Numbered from the stretch's first letter, positions 41,262 through 52,284 are shown. The stretch is DNA of 64,000 nucleotides from Bedellia somnulentella (GCA_963576735.1 OY755190.1:7991695-8055694), one strand, 5' to 3'. The notes: generated by a model from the letters alone, not told the origin. Translations and numbers: made by a program.

Positions 41262-41432
41262 CGTGTAGTGTCGGCTTAGAATGTCACTTCCCTTTCTACC
41301 CGCGGCTATCGTAAAAGGTGACTAAGGGCTATGAAGCTTTATAAGTGATTTTTAAGCGATGCGGTTCGAGACCTATCGCCAACGATACTTTATTTATACG
41401 ATCTTGTCCCCTATCAACTTCCAAATAAGTAA
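41262..41432 (+). repeat. SINE-A copy, 3'-truncated, with perfect B box
   Basis: CGTGTAGTGTCGGCTTAGAA, CGTAAAAGGTGACTAAGGG, GCGATGCGGTTCGAGACCTA. GGTTCGAGACC at 41363-41373 is a consensus Pol III B box, supporting a Pol III origin of the family. Confidence 0.75.
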
Positions 41433-41567
41433 TAGATAGTAAGTAAATGTAAATAGTCACTTTGAGAACATTTATTTACAAACTAGCTTTTTGCCCGCGA
41501 CTAAGTCTGCGTGGACTACATTTTTTGCATCTATCTTAACTTCTGTTTTTTTATATTTATATTCCCG

Positions 41568-41750
41568 CGGGTGTTGTAATAGATATAAAGAAAATTGAGG
41601 ATTTGTAAATGATTATTGGGCGACGTAGTTGGAGACGCACCCAAGGTAGTCAACCTTTTCCCCATTCAACTTCCAAAAGTGGATAAAGAATTACTATCTC
41701 TGAAGCTGTGTCTACCCTTTTTTGGGGTTTATAGCCGTTAGTATATACTT
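41568..41750 (+). repeat. SINE-A copy, diverged 3' part
   Basis: ATTATTGGGCGACGTAGTTG, CAACTTCCAAAAGTGGATAA, TAGCCGTTAGTATATAC. Probably a second insertion after the truncated copy. Confidence 0.65.
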
Positions 41751-42069
41751 ATGAATGATTGATAGATGGATTTCATTTATTTCTTTTTGTAGTGGTTATA
41801 TCATTCAATGGCATAAAGTTTCAGATTTCTGGATACAGAAATGGCAAAAATATGTATACTATATTTCAATCCCCTAGAGGGTGAGTTCCAAAAAACCTTT
41901 TTTACTGTTCATAACAATCATGACACAAACAATCTTGTACCAAGTTACTTTCTTCAAAAATGAGAATATCCTTAGAAAGTATGGATATAGCAGTTTGACG
42001 CTGCGGTGTCGGTCCGTTGCTGCCCCCTACACTGACCGTTGGTATTGAGTGAGAGATTGCAGCCAATCA

Positions 42070-42675
42070 GTCAAGAATTTGGGAGTTATTATGGACAGTA
42101 CATTTTCGTGATTGCCCCAAGTGGAAGCCGTAAGTAAAAAAGTCTTTGCATCCTGTCACTCATTTAAGCGCTTGCAATTTTTCCTGTCTCACCACACTAT
42201 GATTACGCTGGCGCAGTCTCTACTGCTTTTGATTCTCGATTACTCAGACGTAATCTATTTTGACCTCACAGAGCTACTTAAAAAACTTGAACGTCTCCAG
42301 AATTTATGTATACGATTTATTTTTGGATTACGTTAATACGATCATATTTCTGAGTACCGAGCTCAACTAAAGTGGCTCCCAATTCGACTTCGGAGGAATA
42401 CTCATATTCTCTGTATTTTATATAATGCCCTTAATAATCCTGCTGCCCCCCATTATCTTCGTTGTTAGTTCACATACTTGTGCCACGGCCGTGCCTTGCG
42501 ATCACAGGACAATAAGATGTTGAGTGTACCTTCTCATAACGGTGCTACATATATTGATTCCTTTGCAGCCAAATTTTTGGAACTCACTACCAGTTGACAT
42601 ACGTCTGTCATCATCATTAAAAATATTTAACAATGAACTAAAATCCCATTTTTTTAAAACCTTGGGTTGGTAGAT
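42070..42675 (+). pseudogene. LINE C-terminal fragment, decayed
   Basis: The + strand reads NLGVIMDSTFSW, SHSFKRLQFFLSHHTM, LDYSDVIYFDLTELLKKLER, then after a stop EYRAQLKWLPIRLRR and LCHGRALRSQDNKML, interrupted by several stops. This order (NLGV, Y-D-V, RLQN, L-W-LPI, RLRR) is the usual C-terminal part of jockey/CR1-type LINE proteins. Non-functional. Confidence 0.75.
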
Positions 42676-42735
42676 TTTATAAAGTTAGGTATATGTATAT
42701 AATATTTGTATTTATTATGATAAGCATTATGATGA

Positions 42736-43109
42736 GCAACCGTGATAGCCCAGTGGGTAGAACACTCGGTTATCGTGCAAACGAATAGTGTTCAAATCCT
42801 GGGTCGGACCTACACCAATTTATCTTTTCTACAGATATATGTGTGGTTAATTTATCATGGTTGTTAACGGTGAGGGAAAACATCGTGAGGAAACCCACAT
42901 GGCTGAGTTGTACTTAGTCATGTGACAGTGTATTCGTACACAACGGCGATAGGCCTGCCCCCTATCACGTGAGTACACTGTCCATGCAAAACGTGGGTAC
43001 TCTGAACACCAGGTGACAAAGTCACGTGATGTTCAGAAGTATTAGTACCTCTTCCAACCCCTTCGGGGATAATCGGCGTGAACGTTTATGGTTATGTTAT
43101 GTTATTATG
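42736..43109 (+). repeat. SINE-B, full length
   Basis: Head GTGATAGCCCAGTGGGTAGA, B box GTTCAAATCCTGGGTCGG, core GTGAGGAAACCCACATGGCT, 3' CTTCGGGGATAATCGGCGTG, tail TTATGGTTATGTTATGTTAT. Confidence 0.92.
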
Positions 43110-43289
43110 TATTTATTATATTATATAAGTATAAATATACATGTTTATTCATTAAGATATTGTATAGTATATTTGATATAATAATTAGTATAAAAAAACA
43201 TATATATAATTAATATACAGGTTGTAAATAACTTGTGTTTAGTAAAGTTCTATTTAAGTTGCATATATACTTTACCATAATGTTTTAAA

Positions 43290-43445
43290 GAGTTGTCTAT
43301 TTGTTCCTCACCATAAAGGTTGACTGGAAGAAATCGCGTTAAGGCGATAAGTCCACCTTTGTGTACATATACTGTTGTACCTATTCTGTAATATACTGTT
43401 TGTGTGTTGTTTTATATGCAATAAAGTGTTTGAATAAATAAATAA
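43290..43445 (+). mobile_element. LINE 3' end fragment
   Basis: AAAGGTTGACTGGAAGAAAT, CGTTAAGGCGATAAGTCCAC, CAATAAAGTGTTTGAATAAA. The same motif set (AAAGGTTGTCTGGAA...GCAATAA) ends the LINE at 61820 and appears inverted at 61821-61957. (AATA)n tail. Confidence 0.65.
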
Positions 43446-43469
43446 ATTGCGGTACAAAAGCATAAATAA

Positions 43470-43515
43470 ATTCGCAAAAAGATTGTAGACACCGAGATTC
43501 GAACCGGGGCTTCCG
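43470..43515 (-). repeat. tRNA-like B-box fragment
   Basis: On the - strand GAAGCCCCGGTTCGAATCTC then GGTGTCTACAATC. It is a SINE head remnant of uncertain family. Confidence 0.4.
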
Positions 43516-43937
43516 TTCGATAAGTATAAGTTAGTGTTGGCGTCAAATTTTTGATAATCTATGTATCTAGTGGTCATGATGAAACCGTTATTTTTTCCAA
43601 AAAGACTAATAATGAAGAATCTGATAAAGTCATTCGATGAAAAAAATAATCGTGTAAATATGGGGAGCCATATAAAATTTATGTTTCTTTGATGCTCCTG
43701 TGGGAACCCTTGCAAAATCCGGGACAAATGATGATCCTATATGTTGGCCAGGAGTATAAGCTTCATTCATACCAAATTTCTTCAAGATCCGTCAGGTAGA
43801 ATTAACGAGATGACCGGACATACAAACATACAGACAGTAATTTTTTTCAAAAAGCACAAATTTGGGTTCAGCATCGAAAATTAAACATATTCCACCGGTT
43901 TTAATTTTTTTTTCTTCAATGTGCATTTTTGACCTGA
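43516..43937. other. Probable decayed repeat, class unknown
   Basis: The text ACCAAATTTCTTCAAGATCC, GTCAGGTAGAATTAACGAGA and GACATACAAACATACAGACA resembles the inner part of lepidopteran Helitrons and similar elements, but no ends were found. Confidence 0.35.
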
Positions 43938-43998
43938 ATTAAAGTTTCTCGGCCACTTTTCGAAGTCAAGTGGGGAAAGAATTGTAAATAAAGGTTGA
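43938..43998 (-). repeat. SINE-A fragment
   Basis: TTTCTCGGCCACTTTTCGAA, GTCAAGTGGGGAAAGAATTG, TAAATAAAGGTTG: the middle of the family, inverted. Confidence 0.55.
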
Positions 43999-45155
43999 TG
44001 TTGAATTAAAGAAGACACTATTGTAGTTCGAGAGAGAGGAAAACATGATAGAATATAAAATTTAATTAGTATTCAGAATATCGTAATTAGTGGCACGAAC
44101 TTTGTATGTGTGTTTACATTTCTCATTTTCTTTGACCAGAACCTATCGATCTAATCAGATAGTCCATTGATACTTCAAAACATGTGCAAAATCTAGGTAC
44201 AAAACTTTTGAATGGAACCTAAAACATAAATACATTAAAATGAGATTGTATCAGCCAAACCTTTGATGGAAATCGATTAATATCTTTCAGCACCCTTCCT
44301 TTTGACGACAAAGTTAATCCCTAACTTTACTTAATGTGTACGACCATTTATATTTCACCTCTCATTAAACTAATTGGATGGGATTTAAACTACTAATTTT
44401 ACAATCAAAGCAACCACTTATGGATTTAACAACTTTTAAATTAATGGTTTCAAAACTGGTTTAGAGTGGTAGAAATAAAATAGTGGTATAAATAAAATAG
44501 TTTCGGTTAGTAATAGTAAAATAACCACTTATATCTAAGTGCATATGCTTTAGGTATTCATGGTTCTCAAACCAACATAGCATTATTTTATTTTATCTGT
44601 AAGTCTGGTCATTTTCAAAGCACTTGGGCGGATTTTGACGCTGAGACTTTTACTGGCCAAACCTCAGCAACAATTTTTCCGTTGAGGAAATTTCGTGGTA
44701 AAAAAATGTTTTTATCAATAAATCATGCAGTGCCATCCTCATACTGAAGTGTGAAGGTCAACGTTTGGTTTCCGTCCGGTCCTGGGATACTCTCTTCAGC
44801 TAATGCGTATTGCTTTCCGGTGCAATCTTTGAAAGTATTGTTTATTCATTCACGAACGAAGTATTTGCCAATATCTTGTTGGTATTCAAATACAAGTTGT
44901 TCTCGACATCTTTGTATTTTTTGTAAATAACGCGCTTGCAGTTGCTTATGCAAATATCGTTTTTAAGAAATAATACAACGCAGACGTACAATAGTGTAGA
45001 TAAGATAATGTATCAAAATCTAAGGTCAAATGGGATTTTAGAGCCGCATAAAGCGTTGGCCATTCTGGATAAACATATATACACTTATTTTTTTCAAAGT
45101 GATTCAAATCCGACGTAAAATAAACTCCTAGGTTAAAGAGCAAGCATAAGAATAA
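43999..45155. other. No gene recognised
   Basis: Spacer. Around 44600-44780 the base composition is more even (GGCGGATTTTGACGCTGAGA) but no frame or known repeat is evident. Confidence 0.4.
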
Positions 45156-45216
45156 TAATGAATGTAAGGGAAGCAAGAGACATTTGTCAAGATGGCGTGA
45201 GTATTGGTAAGTATGT
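45156..45216 (+). pseudogene. Tiny RTE LINE 3' fragment
   Basis: ATGAATGTAAGGGAAGCAAG then AGACATTTGTCAAGATGGCG reads MNVREARDICQD, the RTE C-terminus, followed by GGCGTGAGTATTGGTAAGTA. The stretch between CAAGAT and GGCGTG is deleted. Confidence 0.65.
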
Positions 45217-45516
45217 GAGGTATTATTTTTTTTTTACTCCGTCTACATTTTTACCATTGTATATAATTTCCGACACATAAGCTGAGTTCTTAATATTTAG
45301 CCCCCACCAGCAGCTTAGATTTATTAAGACCATGTCATCCGTATTTTGGATATTATTTATCCGCTAAACGTTTAAAAAGTATCCCGTCTGGCTTATCTAT
45401 ACTTATAATAAATCTGTAGAGTGGTCAATTCTGTACATTAAATATATTTTCAAAATAACTATCAGGGGGTGATCAGTGATCGATACTGATGCCAAAAATG
45501 AAATCAGTAAAATTTT

Positions 45517-45529
45517 TGTCTGTCTGTCC

Positions 45530-45564
<35 letters not shown>
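45517..45564. repeat. (TGTC)n microsatellite within the Helitron
   Basis: About twelve TGTC units with one interruption (TCCG). Confidence 0.9.
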
Positions 45565-46121
45565 GGTTTGTATGTTCCTTATGGAAACAAAAACTACTCG
45601 ACGGATTTTAACGAAACTTGGTAGAATTATTCTTCATACTCCTGGTCAGGTTATAGTGTACTGTTTAGCAGGGTAATGAAGGGGAATTTTGGGAAATTTT
45701 GGGAAAACGGGGAAAAATTACTCCATTTTTTAAGCTTCCGTCGCGTGTGCTGCCTTTATGGTTATAGTTACATAGAAATCATGTATGACGGAAATATTCT
45801 ACATAAAAGTGTCTAAAAAATATCCTTGAACAGCATATGTCTATCTTTTATGGTTGACTCACAATGACACGTGTAACTCCTGATAGCTTAGCAGTTCGGA
45901 GCATTCTGATTATATTTGTTTACTCTTACGTATATAGTTCTCTCATTCATATCTCATTTTAAAAAGTTTACATTATTACCTATTCAATAAAAAAAGAGTC
46001 ATAGAAATCGGTATAGAAATACCAAACTTATACATGAAATAAGCCATCGCGTCCTGTCGTCGCACGTGTATACTGAATCATGCTATATGGATTATTTTTT
46101 TAGTAATGGTTGCTCGGGCAA

Positions 46122-46178
46122 AAGATAGCCGTGAGTATATGTATGATGTATATATATATATATATGTATATGCAAAAT
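46122..46178 (+). repeat. SINE-A tail scrap and (TA)n inside the Helitron
   Basis: GATAGCCGTGAGTATATGTA then TGATGTATATATATATATAT. Only the last 20-25 bases of SINE-A plus microsatellite are present. Confidence 0.5.
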
Positions 46179-46349
46179 TTGTAACTCTGTTTGTTTGTTT
46201 GCATGGGACTATTTTCGGAGATACTGAACCTTTCATTAAAGCGCTTTCACAATCACAAAGCTTCACTATTCAGGAGTGCTATAAGTTGCGCAAAATTTCA
46301 CAAAGGTTGAGCAGTGATTGACCCGTGCGAAGCTGGGCCGATCTACTAG

Positions 46350-46770
46350 TCTTTCAATATATCAGTTAGGTATATATTAAAATTATTTGAATTCTAGATT
46401 AAAACAATGTGCCGACATCACATCCCTGTATCTATCCATGTATACCAACCACGTCGTATTACTCTGTTTATATTATGTTTACAATTCTGGTAAAATACCA
46501 TCTGCGTGAATTACAGCTTTATGCTTCTGTGAAAATGTGCTACAAATGCAAAAAATAAAAAAATATCTACTTACAAAACGCGAATACTTATAATTAAGTA
46601 CTTAGTACAAATAAAAAAGGCACAGTAATGAAATTACACATAAAAACTTTGTGTAAATATTGTTCATAAGTTTATGTAGCCTATTGTTTAATTGGAGAAA
46701 CATTTACTACCGGTCTAAAGAATGTCTGGAAGAAAAGGGAAGATCTTCCGCCAATCGCCAGGTGGTTTGC
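46350..46770. other. No gene recognised
   Basis: AT-rich spacer before the LTR-like remnant. Confidence 0.45.
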
Positions 46771-46771
46771 C

Positions 46772-47484
46772 TGGGGACCGCGGTCCAACTGTATTAAGTT
46801 GAAACTTTACTATATAGTAAATGTTTTAGAAACTTCGATTGCGTGATGTAAGATTTGTATGGCGAGGCTCGATGACAAACGTGACATATATTGCTTGCTT
46901 CATGTGTTGCTGTGGCATGTGATTCTTCTTGCACTGTCAGCGTTTCTATGTAGTGCCCATCATTGTGTACTGACAGCGCGCCGCTGCATTACTCCCCCGC
47001 CGACAGGAAATTTTGACTCCATATCTTCGTGCCAGTGTTTGTGAGCTCAACGGCCATGTCTGGCGAAACATCAATGTCAACTCCAGCAGTCACGGTATTG
47101 GTGCCCCGTTGCGTATCTCATTGCTGCCGTGCTGCGAGTCGTGTCTCTTGACCCGTGGATTCGAAGCGCTTTGTCTGCAGTCTTTTGATATCATTTTGCT
47201 GCTCGTACTTGTCTGGCCAATCCAAATGACTCCTTGTGCTTAGGAGGACGCCATCGTGCTCTGTAGTCGTAGGTCACCAATGTGGAGGAATATGTGGACT
47301 GGGGACCGCGGTCCAACTGGTTTTAGAGATTTCGATTGCGCGATATACGATTTGTATGGCGAGGCTCGATGACGAGTGTGACGTATATTGCTTGCTTACG
47401 TGTTGCTGTGGTATGTGATTCTTCATTCACTGTCAGTGTTTCTATGAGGTGCGCGTCATTGTGTACAGACAGCGCGCCACTGCA
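46772..47484 (-). mobile_element. Remnant of an LTR retrotransposon, internally deleted
   Basis: Two direct copies lie at 46772-46988 and 47300-47484. Both start CTGGGGACCGCGGTCCAACT and end near GACAGCGCGCC(G/A)CTGCA. On the - strand each copy therefore starts TGCAG(C/T)GGCGCGCTGTC. Before the downstream copy there is a purine run (GGCGGGGGAGTAA, 46989-47001 on the - strand), as a polypurine tract would be. After the upstream copy ACATTGGTGACCTACGAC could be a primer-site region. These fit a 5' LTR (47300-47484), about 310 bp of residue and a 3' LTR (46772-46988). The superfamily is unknown, and no target duplication was found. Confidence 0.5.
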
Positions 47485-47566
47485 AATGTATGCTAGTTGA
47501 AAATTACTATTACAAACCAATATTACGTTACACTTAAAAGAATTAAAAATAGAACTCAAGCTCAAA

Positions 47567-47889
47567 CTTTTATGCCCTATATCCCTGCAGAGATATTCTG
47601 AATATCACGTGACATTGTAACCTGGTATCCAGAGTATCCACGTTTTTCTTGGACAATGTACTCACGTGAAAGGGGCAGGCCTATCGCCGTTTTTGTACGA
47701 ATACACTGTCACACGACAAAGTAAAACTTAGCCATGTGTGTTTCCTCACGATATTTTCCCTCACTGTTAACGACCATGATAAATTACCACACATATAACT
47801 TTAGAAAAGAGAAATTGCTGTAGGCTCTACCCCATGTTTGAACCCTCATTGTCTGCACGATAAGCGATGATCTACCCACTGACCTATAA
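47567..47889 (-). repeat. SINE-B, most of the length
   Basis: Inverted: CTGAATATCACGTGACATTG, GTCACACGACAAAGTAAAAC, TGTTTCCTCACGATATTTTC, then the head with GTTTGAACCCTCATTGTCTG and GATCTACCCACTGACCTATA. Confidence 0.85.
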
Positions 47890-48840
47890 AGATTAAAAAT
47901 ACAAGCAAACTATATTAACTCACTGTGAAATAGTTTAATTTCTCAGGTCAAGATCAGTATTGGATTTAGTCAATTACGTATTGCGTGATCTTATAGAAAT
48001 AGACTTCCTGTTACTGTCTGTACCTTCCAGTAAGTTTAAAGAAATGAAGACAAAACAACGTTTAAAATAAAACCCAACTGTCTATTAGTAATTGCGCCCA
48101 ATAAACATAATCGACATCGTTTTCGCTTTCTGTTAACGATGTCTGCATAGCTAGTACGAGTGACGTTAGAACTAGATATCGCATGGTATAAAACAGCCAT
48201 CTCTTATGCACTTACTTAGTATCGTTTACTGTCATCTCATTCTAACCGATATCGTGACGATAAAATAGGGCTCGTGATAGGCCCCCTGATCACTTCAAGA
48301 CGGAGTCAGCTGCTGTTAATTTTGGTGACAGGTGTTACATTTCACTGATTTGTTTTAGTTGCCAAAATTGCCAGCCGCTTTGAAACTCATTACTATTCAT
48401 TGTTTTATACATCTAAGTTATTATTTGGAGTTCTTCAAACTTATGAAAATGATGTTTTTTCAAATATAGATTTCTGTCAAGTTTATTTGATGAATGTTTT
48501 AATGTGATCGTTGGAAAACGTGGGCATAATACTGAAATTAAATAAACTTATGTTTAGACGACGTTTTACAATTATTTGACTAATATTTCATCGAAATTCA
48601 AATATAATGCTTGCGCCGTACCTACCGTGCCGCGTACCTAAATTATTTTATAACTAGAAGTGGGTAGTTGATCGGACTCGTTAATCCCGTCTCATTCTAT
48701 CCTTTTCCTTTCCTTGCCTGCGCGTGAGATGTCATACGAGGAGGAGGGATGACCAGGAAGGGGAGAGACGATCGAGCGAGTAGTAGCTCTTAGATATCCG
48801 TATCGAAAACCGCTGTACACCGCATCATCTGAACCGCGCC
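47890..48840. other. No gene recognised; possible promoter-like stretch
   Basis: A TATAAAA at 48187-48193 is followed about 35 bp later by TTAGTATCG/TTTACTGTCATC. Without a downstream frame this remains only a note. The sequence becomes GC-richer from about 48600. Confidence 0.35.
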
Positions 48841-48990
48841 CGCATGTTTCATATTGAAGTTTATGACTATTTGTTTATTTGAATAAGACTGTGTAGTGTG
48901 TGGAAGTGTAGCCGCTTAAGAGAAGAACAGCAGCGTTGTTGACGGAGCCGCCGCCATCGACCAAGCCAAGTCGTCCGTTACGAGAACGAG
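48841..48990 (+). other. Candidate non-coding first exon with splice donor
   Basis: A GC-rich, CpG-containing stretch (GGAGCCGCCGCCATCGACCA, GTCGTCCGTTACGAGAACGA) ends in GAG followed by GTGAGT at 48991, a strong donor. Upstream, 48700-48840 is also GC-rich (GGAAGGGGAGAGACGATCGA, CGAACCGCG-type). There is no ATG-led frame. It resembles the first exon of a gene whose coding exons lie beyond the window or were not recognised. Confidence 0.35.
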
Positions 48991-49196
48991 GTGAGTCTCA
49001 CGTTGCTTCCTATTTCCTATACCTTCGCCATCCGCTGAGCCTTCAACAGCTCTGGTCCTTCGTAGCTATCCCGCCCGCGCAACCATATAAGTTAACTATT
49101 GTTACCGATCCGACCAATTTAAATAGTTTAAAACCATTGATACTGATGTATGTGCAACCAATTTTAATTTCTCCGTTCATAATAGTTTAGAGAAGA

Positions 49197-49400
49197 AGAC
49201 TTTATTTATTTGTTTATTTATTAGTTCGGAATACTTACAGGTAAATAATACAACAAGTGTTTACAAATTCAGTTATCGACTAAGCCAATAACAAGTATTC
49301 GCAAATAATATAATATTAATTCAATAAAATGTTAATCCGGGGGCACGACAGTGCCAAGTCCAGCGCTAAACATACGCTGCCGTACCATGCTTTACTGAAA
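49197..49400 (-). mobile_element. Probable LINE 3' end fragment
   Basis: On the - strand it reads GGCACTGTCGTGCCCCCGGA, ...TTACCTGTAAGTATTCCGAA, then AATAAATAAACAAATAAATA. An AATAAA-rich end after a GC-rich block is typical of LINE tails. Confidence 0.45.
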
Positions 49401-49721
49401 CAATTTCGCTGCAATTTCAGGCCCCTATTTGAAAACTTTTGAATGAGACATGAACGCATAAATTTTCGTCATCTATTAAACTATAATAATGTACTTAAAT
49501 TCTAAAATTTCAAGTCTGTTGGTCTTTAAGTTCTGAAGTCAAGCGGAAGCAAAATTTCGTATGTACGACTGGCCAAGTACTTGTGTCTTGCATCCACTAA
49601 CATATAAAGAATGTTCAACGGCTTTCATATAACATAAACTATAAAAATAAAGAAACCATACTAAGGAACCTTAAATTTGGCATGGCTAAGTCTAGATTTC
49701 ATCTGTTTTTTGAGATAAACT

Positions 49722-49952
49722 TCATTCATATATTTATACTCACGGCCATAAATCCCAAAAAGGGGTAGCTAGAGCTAGAAACTCCTCAGCCATATTTGCA
49801 AGTTGATATGGTACAAGGTGGTATAAAATAGTATCGTTGATGATTGGGTCTCCAACCACATTGCCCAAACCCACTTAAAATAGCCCCATACCCTTAGTCG
49901 CCTCTTACTACACCCGTGGTATAAAGGGTAGTGACATTCTAAACCGGCACCG
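49722..49952 (-). repeat. SINE-A copy, near full length
   Basis: Inverted: TTATACTCACGGCCATAAAT, CCCAAAAAGGGGTAGCTAGA, CAACCACATTGCCCAAACCC, CATTCTAAACCGGCACCGC. Confidence 0.8.
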
Positions 49953-50393
49953 CTTTTTTGAACATGTACTTAAAAATAACAATAAATAATACGATACATA
50001 GACGAATAAACTAATTTAATAATAAAAACCTACAAATTTCAATAAAATGATTTTCCAGTTCAATTTCAATATTAATTTGTGTATTGCAAAGAAGCCAGAT
50101 GTTTAGTTTCTTATTGAAAATTTCAAATAACAAAGATGAAAAGAGAAAATTGTTCTCAGAGTAAGTTGTTGTATTACGCGGCCCACTGATTGCGAAAACT
50201 GTTTTCTTTTAACGTGAAAATAAGATTTTTGTTTCTTTGACAATTATTTATAATATTAAAAGTCTGCTTGAGAGAATATTTAATGTATTTTTTCTTTAAG
50301 ATCAGCCTTATCAAGAATGTTATCCCAAAACTCTAAACTGTAGTTAAAAATAGAATAAACCCATTTGGTTCCGAGGATGTGTCTAACGACTAA
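49953..50393. other. No gene recognised
   Basis: AT-rich. The - strand at 50100-50210 is open and might be a decayed LINE C-terminus, but I recognise no motif. Confidence 0.35.
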
Positions 50394-50768
50394 GCGACAT
50401 GATAGTCCAGTGGGTAGAACAACCGCCCGAAAACAGAAGGGCGTGAGTTCCAATCCTGGATCGGGCCTACACCAATTTGTCTTTTCTAAAGTCATATGTG
50501 TGGTTAATTTATCATGGTTGTTAACGGTGAGGGAAAACATCGTGAGGAAACCCACATGGCTGAGTTGTACTTAGTCATGTGACAGTGTATTCGTACAAAA
50601 CGGCGATAGGCCTGCCCCCTATCACGTGAGTACACTGTCTAAGCAAAACGTGGGTAACCTTCTCTGGACTCTAGATGGCGCTGCCATATGAGTTCAGAAG
50701 TATTGGTAACTCTGCCAACCCCTTCGGGGATAAACGGCGTGAACGTTTATGTTATGTTATGTTATGAT
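50394..50768 (+). repeat. SINE-B, full length (reference copy)
   Basis: Head CGACATGATAGTCCAGTGGG, B-box region GAGTTCCAATCCTGGATCGG, core AACATCGTGAGGAAACCCAC, 3' block CTTCGGGGATAAACGGCGTG, tail TTATGTTATGTTATGTTATG. Confidence 0.93.
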
Positions 50769-50832
50769 GTGTCTAAATGATTCGGGAGTTTTAAAGTGAT
50801 CAGTGAACTATGTAGTTAGAGATACATCAGTT

Positions 50833-51030
50833 TGAATTACCCCAAAGGGGTTGGCAGAGGTACTAATACTTCTAAAAATCACGTGACATAGTCACCTGGT
50901 GTTGAGGATACCCACGTTTCGTTTGAACAGTGGACTCACGTCACTCAGGCCTATCGCCGTTTTGTACGAATAAACTGATACATGACAAATTCAAACTTGC
51001 ATTTCATCACGATGTTTTCCCTCACCGTCA
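50833..51030 (-). repeat. SINE-B copy, partial, fused to SINE-A
   Basis: Inverted: CCCCAAAGGGGTTGGCAGAG, AATCACGTGACATAGTCACC, GATGTTTTCCCTCACCGTCA. At 51030 it passes directly into an inverted SINE-A. Confidence 0.78.
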
Positions 51031-51201
51031 AAGCTAAGGAATCATAAAATTCCCAAGCCGCTTTTGGAAGTTCAGTGGGCAAAAGAAGCTAAAATAAAGT
51101 TAATTTGTGATGGGTTTCCAACCGCAGCGCCCAAAAATCCATTAATAAGACCCTTAGTCCACCTTAGGGAAGAAACGGGGTAGTGCTATTCTAAACGAAG
51201 C
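51031..51201 (-). repeat. SINE-A copy, head and middle
   Basis: AGCTAAGGAATCATAAAATT, CAAGCCGCTTTTGGAAGTTC, CCAACCGCAGCGCCCAAAAA, GGTAGTGCTATTCTAAACG. Confidence 0.72.
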
Positions 51202-51587
51202 GGACGGAGCGAAAAATTGGTTGATTTACAATATCTTTTCTACCATCTTTAATAAGGTTTGACCCATAAATATGGTTAAGTAAGAATCTCGATTATAATA
51301 TTACACTCCATGGTCAAAGGGTTCACAATCAAGAGTGTTTGGGCTCGAATCCCAGGTTTAGAGTTACCCAGTTAGGTTTTATTGAACAATAAATAGTTTG
51401 GTAGAATATTACAGGTCCGAAACATCTTATTATAAGAAAATTTAAATGATTTCAATCTTCAGAGTGCACGTAAAGCCGTCAGTCCCGGCAACTGTCGCGG
51501 TAGTAGTACCAAACTGTATGTGCCAGCAACCTTGGCTTCGGTGGAAATGTACATGAGCTGTGATGCAGTGTTAACTGTTTATTATAA
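51202..51587. other. Spacer with a tRNA-like stretch at 51308-51360
   Basis: CCATGGTCAAAGGGTTCACA ... GGGCTCGAATCCCAGG has a good B box (GCTCGAATCCC) and a weak A box. It is likely the head of another tRNA-derived repeat. Confidence 0.4.
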
Positions 51588-51945
51588 CGACATGATAGTC
51601 CAATGGGTAGAACCCCCGCCCGTAAACAGACAGGCGTGAGTTCAAATCCCGGGTCGGGCCTACACCAATTTGTCTTTTCTAAAGTCATATGTGTAGTTAA
51701 TTTATCATGGTTGTTAACGGTGAGGGAAAACATCGTGCGGAAACCCACACGGCTAAGTTGTACTTAGCTATTTAACAGTGTATTCGTACAAAACGGCGAT
51801 AGGCCTGCCCCCTATCAAGTGAGTTCACTGCCTAAGCAAAACGTGGGTACCTACTTTGGACACTAAGTGGCGCTCTCACGTGATGATCAGAAGTATTGGT
51901 AAAACGGTGTGAACGTTTATGTCTTATGTATTTTATATGTTATGA
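51588..51945 (+). repeat. SINE-B, full length with small 3' deletion
   Basis: Head CGACATGATAGTCCAATGGG, B box GAGTTCAAATCCCGGGTCGG, core CATCGTGCGGAAACCCACAC. The CTCTGCCAACC block near the 3' end is missing, and the end reads GTGTGAACGTTTATGTCTTA. Confidence 0.9.
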
Positions 51946-52284
51946 TGCATTTAATAGTCAAAAAATGTGTATCACTAGTATCTTTTTCATCAGTTCATAC
52001 ATTTTACAAACATAAATTTAATAGCTTTAAACGAAAAAAACGCGGTATTTTATATCATTGTTAGACTATTTGGTTTCTAACCCTGAACGTTTGAATCCTG
52101 AGCAAAAAATGATAATTTACAAGTATTTTAGTATCGTCCATATACCATAAGTACTTTATTAGTTCTGCACAATCAGCCATAGGCAAGTTAATTGAGCCTA
52201 ATTAGTAAATAATTAGACAACCATTTGATTGATGCAACTATGTAACTGTTATTATGTATCAATTGTTCATAGATATACTCGTCT
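51946..52284. other. No gene recognised
   Basis: AT-rich spacer. Confidence 0.5.

Larger units (their letters stand above)
45396..46349 (+). mobile_element. Non-autonomous Helitron, 954 bp
   Basis: It starts TCTATACTTATAATAAATCT and ends GAAGCTGGGCCGATCTACTAG minus the first base, i.e. with CTAG, and sits between A (45395) and T (46350) as Helitrons do, without target duplication. GC-rich sequence capable of a short hairpin (CCCGTGCGAAGCTGGG) lies just before the end. Inside are a (TGTC)n run, GAAACTTGGTAGAATTATTC and the family text GAGCAGTGATTGACCCGTGC. There is no RepHel coding sequence. I recognise the type from Lepidoptera. Confidence 0.75.

Noticed and set aside
45517..45564. CRISPR-like or regulatory tandem array
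   Set aside because: Plain (TGTC)n microsatellite, a normal part of this Helitron type. No CRISPR array exists in the window.
48187..48193. TATA box of a gene
   Set aside because: Only the TATAAAA word is seen; no frame or splice site follows at a sensible distance.
48936..49190. 84-codon frame across the candidate first exon
   Set aside because: It has no ATG and crosses the splice donor; non-coding is more likely.
50365..50574. Open frame repeated at 13046-13276, 25277-25459 and 50280-50555 (both strands)
   Set aside because: Frames with similar translations occur wherever SINE-B occurs; they are by-products of the repeat.
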